This document shows positions 35,293 to 38,181 of a stretch of DNA of 38,181 nucleotides, in pieces. Where the stretch lies: contig JAURGE010000026.1 of assembly GCA_030833925.1 (NCBI GenBank), positions 1 to 38,181 of the forward strand. The letters are read 5' to 3'. This stretch comes from Alphaproteobacteria bacterium. GTDB taxonomy: Bacteria; Pseudomonadota; Alphaproteobacteria; Bin95. Made by a program: the position numbers and the translations under genes. Under the pieces are notes generated by a model that was not told where the DNA came from, searched no databases, and saw only the letters and a program-made list of their open reading frames with translations. Every line of letters begins with the position of its first letter. Positions within the stretch are counted from its first letter, which is position 1.

Positions 35293-35315
35293 AGCTGACG
35301 TCAATGAAGTCAGCT
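35293..35315. repeat. Inverted repeat upstream of the minus-strand MFS gene
   Basis: AGCTGAC at 35293-35299 and GTCAGCT at 35309-35315 form a perfect 7-bp inverted repeat with a 9-base spacer. The left arm runs into an 8-bp palindrome TGACGTCA (35296-35303). It lies 82-104 bp before the MFS start and about 60 bp after the serine palmitoyltransferase stop. No T-run follows it in the minus-strand direction, so an operator is more likely than a terminator for that operon. Four Ts follow on the plus strand, but no plus-strand gene ends there. Confidence 0.4.
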
Positions 35316-35375
35316 GTTTTATGGAATTCAAGTCTTTTAGTGTGGAACTCTTGGCAGCAAGAAACCTGCTAGGCG

Positions 35376-36557
35376 CTAGACCAATTCTGCCACTTTTTCA
35401 AAGCAATTTATGACAAAATCAATCTGATCCGAGGTATGCGCCGCTGAAACTGAACATCTCAATAAGCTTTTGCTGTTCGGAGTGCCCGGGGGAATTGCGA
35501 GATTAACATAGACACCAAGCTGCAATAGCGCATTCCAAGCTCTAGCAGCTCTTGCGGGATCGCCGAAGTCTACGGCGACAACAGGGCTTGGCTCGGCCAT
35601 GAGTCCGAAGCCCTTCGCCTTGAGGCCCGCATGAAGTCGTCTGGCATTTTCCCAAAGATGCGTTCGCAACTCTGGTCTTGCAGCAATTGCTTTCAAAGCG
35701 GCCCTTGTAACCTCAACGCTCGCTGCAGAGGATGATGCAGTGAACATGTAAGCTCTTGCTGCAACTCTCAGAAAGTTAAAGTCAGGATGGTTCGATACAG
35801 CAAAACCACCAATACCAGCTAAGCTTTTGGAGAAAGTGCCAACTAGAAAATCAGCGCCGTCCAGTACTCCATGAGCTTCCGCTAAGCCAAGACCGCGGTC
35901 CCCAAAAACGCCAAATGAGTGGGCCTCATCGACCATTAAATATGCTTTGTGTCGATTTTTCACCTCAACAAATTCTGCAAGCGGTGAAACATCGCCAAAC
36001 ATGCTGTAGAGGCCTTCAACGATGACAAGTTTGTTAGAACTATTTGGATCCGAGCGGGCCAAACGTCTGTCAAGCGAAGTTGGATCATTATGAGCGAAGC
36101 GGATAATTTCCGCGCCAGAAAGCTGGCAAGCGTCATAAATGCTGGCATGGCAGTCTGCATCTATAAATATTTGATCACCCTTTTGCGCCAAACCAGCGAC
36201 GACCGACAAATTCGCCTGATAGCCGGTAGTAAAAACGATGGCAGAAGACATGCCATAATGGGTGGCCATCTCTTCCTCGAGCAGACGGTGCGGGCCAAAA
36301 GTACCGTTTGCAATACGAGACCCTGTAGTTCCAGTGCCAAACGTTCTCAACGCCTCTTGACCTGCGGCGATCACGGCATCGTCAAAAGTCAATCCGAGAT
36401 AATTATTTGTACCCGCTAACACAATCTCACGATTATTGATCACACCAATAGTCGGCGAGGCGATACGGTCAAAGGCTACACCAAAGGGATCACCACCGCC
36501 TGATGTTAAGGCGGTGTAGGTTTCTTTTATCGGGTTAAACTTGTCAAACAGATCCAT
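35376..36557 (-). CDS. spt: Serine palmitoyltransferase
   Basis: A 393-residue PLP enzyme of the alpha-oxoamine synthase family that joins L-serine and an acyl thioester to 3-ketosphinganine, the first step of sphingolipid synthesis. Serine palmitoyltransferase rather than AONS or KBL is suggested by GTGTTGSRIANGTFGPH, DADCHASIYDAC and GTFSKSLAGIGGF. Active-site residues: His137 stacking on PLP, Asp210 and His213 in VDEAHSFGVFG, Lys244 binding PLP, and Arg367 in LLRCS. The loop residue that is Arg in the Sphingomonas enzyme (before PPATP) is Ile355 here. It starts 6 bp after the ACP stop, as the last gene of the ceramide operon. Confidence 0.93.
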   Translation of the reverse strand: MDLFDKFNPIKETYTALTSGGGDPFGVAFDRIASPTIGVINNREIVLAGTNNYLGLTFDDAVIAAGQEALRTFGTGTTGSRIANGTFGPHRLLEEEMATHYGMSSAIVFTTGYQANLSVVAGLAQKGDQIFIDADCHASIYDACQLSGAEIIRFAHNDPTSLDRRLARSDPNSSNKLVIVEGLYSMFGDVSPLAEFVEVKNRHKAYLMVDEAHSFGVFGDRGLGLAEAHGVLDGADFLVGTFSKSLAGIGGFAVSNHPDFNFLRVAARAYMFTASSSAASVEVTRAALKAIAARPELRTHLWENARRLHAGLKAKGFGLMAEPSPVVAVDFGDPARAARAWNALLQLGVYVNLAIPPGTPNSKSLLRCSVSAAHTSDQIDFVINCFEKVAELV

Positions 36558-36563
36558 TTCAGT

Positions 36564-36812
36564 TCAGGCCGCCCGAGCATTTGCAACAACATCGGCAAAT
36601 TGACCAACTGTGTTAACTTCACTCAGCTGGTTTATTGGAATTGAGATATCATATCGATCCTCAACCGTAAGAACGAAATCCATTACCGCTACTGAGTCTA
36701 CGTTGAGGTCTGCGTTAAAATCTGTATCCGCCGTGATCTCGATACCAGCTTTGTTAAGTCCTGAGAGCATTTCACTAATTTCAGCAATCAGATCTTGGTC
36801 TGCCACAGTCAT
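36564..36812 (-). CDS. Acyl carrier protein of the ceramide operon
   Basis: An 82-residue acidic ACP. Ser40 in LNVDSVAVMDF is the phosphopantetheine site; DSV replaces the DSL of the fatty-acid ACP. The ATG at 36812 has AGGAG eight bases upstream and begins MTVADQDLIAEI; a frame open to 36869 would run into the upstream gene. In Caulobacter a dedicated ACP (AcpR) in the same position supplies acyl groups to serine palmitoyltransferase, and that role is inferred here from gene order. Confidence 0.92.
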   Translation of the reverse strand: MTVADQDLIAEISEMLSGLNKAGIEITADTDFNADLNVDSVAVMDFVLTVEDRYDISIPINQLSEVNTVGQFADVVANARAA

Positions 36813-36865
36813 ACAAAATGCTCCTAACGTGCACCGCCAAATCCGCCGTTTTAGAACGGATCTCT

Positions 36866-37786
36866 TCAATAATGAGCTCTATACCATGCAAGCGTCTTAC
36901 TGAAGCCCGATTGTAGAGAAGTATGGGGCTTCCAGTTCGGTAAAAACCGCGCCGGATTGACGCGCCAATCGTCAACCAAAATTTCGCGGGCCTTGCCATA
37001 GGTGAGAAATGGCGTTGATAACCCCAATCGTCCAACCAGTGAACCGATACCACCCATCAGTATCAATAGCGTTGAAGGTACGGCAACATATCGCAACTTA
37101 CGGCCGGCTGCCGCTTCTGCCGCAGCCCTTAGATCATCCCAAGTATGCCCGCCGGTGCCATCGTCTATCTCGAATTTGGGACCAAGGTTGCTTGCTACAT
37201 CCAACGCCGTCAGCGCTGCGGAAGCGGCATCATTTACATAGACCATTGAAAAGCGTGCATCCCTCGGTCCCATGTGAGGTACTATTCCTCTTTCAATGGC
37301 ACGAAATAATGGACGGGTTGCTGTGTCACCAGGGCCGTAAATTGCAGGGGGACGTAATATAGCAAAACGTCTACCACCAAGAATACTTGTCGCCTCTTTT
37401 TCTGCCTCCGCCTTACTTTCGGCATAGTGCGAAATCGTCGGCCGATTTGCAGCAAGTGAGGAGATTAGCACGAAGGGCGCATTTGGTTTTCCAGATGTTC
37501 TCCATACTTCTGCCGCCGCTGCCGTCCCATCCTTGTTGACTGCCATGAAAGCAGAACGGTTTCTCGCCCGCACAAGACCAGCGTTGTGAATAAAAGCGTC
37601 GGCTCCATCCACCAGGCGATAGAGAGCTTCTTGGTTCGCTAGATCTCCCTCAACCAGCTCGACTACACCAGGCACTTTCTTTCGGCCCGAACCACGCACT
37701 AGAGCTCGCACTCTCCAACCAGACGCCTCGGCTTCTGCTGCTATTTGACCACCCAGGAAACCTGCAGCACCGGTCAGCGCCAACAA
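36866..37786 (-). CDS. NAD-dependent epimerase/dehydratase, ceramide reductase-like (CerR)
   Basis: An extended-SDR protein of about 306 residues. It has TGAAGFLGG (5-13), GDLAN (48-52), Ser109/Ser110 with Tyr121 and Lys125 (YAESK), and RPPAIYGPGD. In Caulobacter the gene in this place (CerR) reduces the keto group of the ceramide intermediate. No ATG or GTG start is in frame between the upstream stop at 37820 and the Rossmann motif; a TTG at 37786 is used here, but a CTG at 37813 would give MSDKASIAPLLALTGAAG, a more natural N-terminus. The ACP gene follows after about 53 bp. Confidence 0.88.
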   Translation of the reverse strand: MLALTGAAGFLGGQIAAEAEASGWRVRALVRGSGRKKVPGVVELVEGDLANQEALYRLVDGADAFIHNAGLVRARNRSAFMAVNKDGTAAAAEVWRTSGKPNAPFVLISSLAANRPTISHYAESKAEAEKEATSILGGRRFAILRPPAIYGPGDTATRPLFRAIERGIVPHMGPRDARFSMVYVNDAASAALTALDVASNLGPKFEIDDGTGGHTWDDLRAAAEAAAGRKLRYVAVPSTLLILMGGIGSLVGRLGLSTPFLTYGKAREILVDDWRVNPARFLPNWKPHTSLQSGFSKTLAWYRAHY

Positions 37787-37819
37787 TGGAGCAATTGAAG
37801 CTTTGTCTGACAGGCCCGT

Positions 37820-38181
37820 TTAATCTCTCGCTGAGGCAGAGAGGGATGCAAACGCAGCGGTTCGAAGCGCAACATTTCTCTTTTGTGGGTCATAATGACC
37901 AGCAAGGTAGTTAGCCTTAGCTGATGTTCGGCTTAACTTACCCGAAGAAGTCATGGGTAGGCTTCTTGGTTGCGCAAGAACCACTTTGCAATCTGCACCA
38001 GCGATGAGCCGGGTCTGAGCAGCAATTTCGCGCTCGAGCCGCTCTCGGGCCTCAGCATCAGTTGCTCGACATTGCACCACAACAACCACTTGCTCGGCTC
38101 CGTCTTCGTCTTCTATGGAGAACGCTGCCGCGTCACCGCGACGGAGCCCATCAAGGCCTTCTACGGCCCACTCGATGTCTT
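37820..38181 (-). CDS. Fatty acyl-AMP ligase/acyl-ACP synthetase, C-terminal part (partial)
   Basis: The frame is open from the window edge (38181) to TAA at 37820-37822, about 120 residues. It reads DIEWAVEGLDGLRRGDAAAF and ends with LPMTSSGKLSRTSAKANYL, the C-terminal lysine motif of adenylate-forming enzymes of the fatty-acyl-AMP ligase type. A GTG at 38089 is internal, not the start. In Caulobacter the equivalent gene activates a fatty acid and loads it on the dedicated ACP. The N-terminal domain with the AMP-binding motif lies outside the window. It is the first gene seen of the minus-strand operon. Confidence 0.9.
   Translation of the reverse strand, partial: DIEWAVEGLDGLRRGDAAAFSIEDEDGAEQVVVVVQCRATDAEARERLEREIAAQTRLIAGADCKVVLAQPRSLPMTSSGKLSRTSAKANYLAGHYDPQKRNVALRTAAFASLSASARD

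Noticed and set aside
36564..36869. Longer 101-residue start of the acyl carrier protein at 36869
   Set aside because: The extra 19 residues are basic and overlap the end of the CerR-like gene, while the internal ATG at 36812 has a near-perfect AGGAG.

Overview
The window reads as a compact stretch of an alphaproteobacterial chromosome. The class-level call rests on the order rpmH-rnpA-yidD-yidC-engB-argB (9105-13285), an alphaproteobacterial-type bacterial ceramide operon at the right edge, a tripartite tricarboxylate transporter, and many CoA-, SDR- and flavin-dependent catabolic enzymes. The genus cannot be told from sequence alone. I see no rRNA, tRNA, CRISPR array, insertion sequence or phage gene. 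No stretch over 300 bases lacks a gene; the longest gaps are about 180 bp.

Layout. (1) 1-1276: the end of an unknown gene coupled to a small membrane protein, convergent with a Tat-exported dienelactone-hydrolase-like protein. (2) 1411-7174: a methylmalonyl-CoA epimerase homologue, then a tctC-tctB-tctA uptake system, a class III CoA transferase and a beta-hydroxyacid dehydrogenase; this looks like uptake, CoA activation and oxidation of one carboxylate. (3) 7268-8915, minus strand: trans-aconitate methyltransferase and a VTT-domain membrane protein. (4) 9105-13285: the housekeeping cluster, including the very short rpmH. (5) 13345-17563: MFS transporter, two SDRs, a carboxymuconolactone-decarboxylase-like protein and an enoyl-CoA hydratase-fold protein lacking one catalytic Glu. 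(6) 17647-19935: MaeB malic enzyme. (7) 19950-26073: amidase, threonine aldolase, DOPA-dioxygenase-like protein, SxxK serine hydrolase, two-domain alpha/beta hydrolase and an F420-type LLM oxidoreductase, the last four with overlapping stop and start codons. (8) 26115-33990: GST, lytic transglycosylase, MoaB, a flavin monooxygenase, an alpha/beta hydrolase, an SDR, PdxH and a universal stress protein. (9) 33979-38181, minus strand: an MFS transporter, then the operon (in transcription order) acyl-ACP synthetase (cut by the window edge), NAD-dependent epimerase/reductase, dedicated acyl carrier protein, serine palmitoyltransferase.

The two most rewarding systems are the ceramide operon at the right edge, whose order matches that known from Caulobacter, and the tightly coupled cassette at 21572-26073, whose enzyme combination I do not recognise as a described pathway. 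Genes are densely packed, with two convergent pairs overlapping by 11-12 bp and several ATGA/TAATG junctions.
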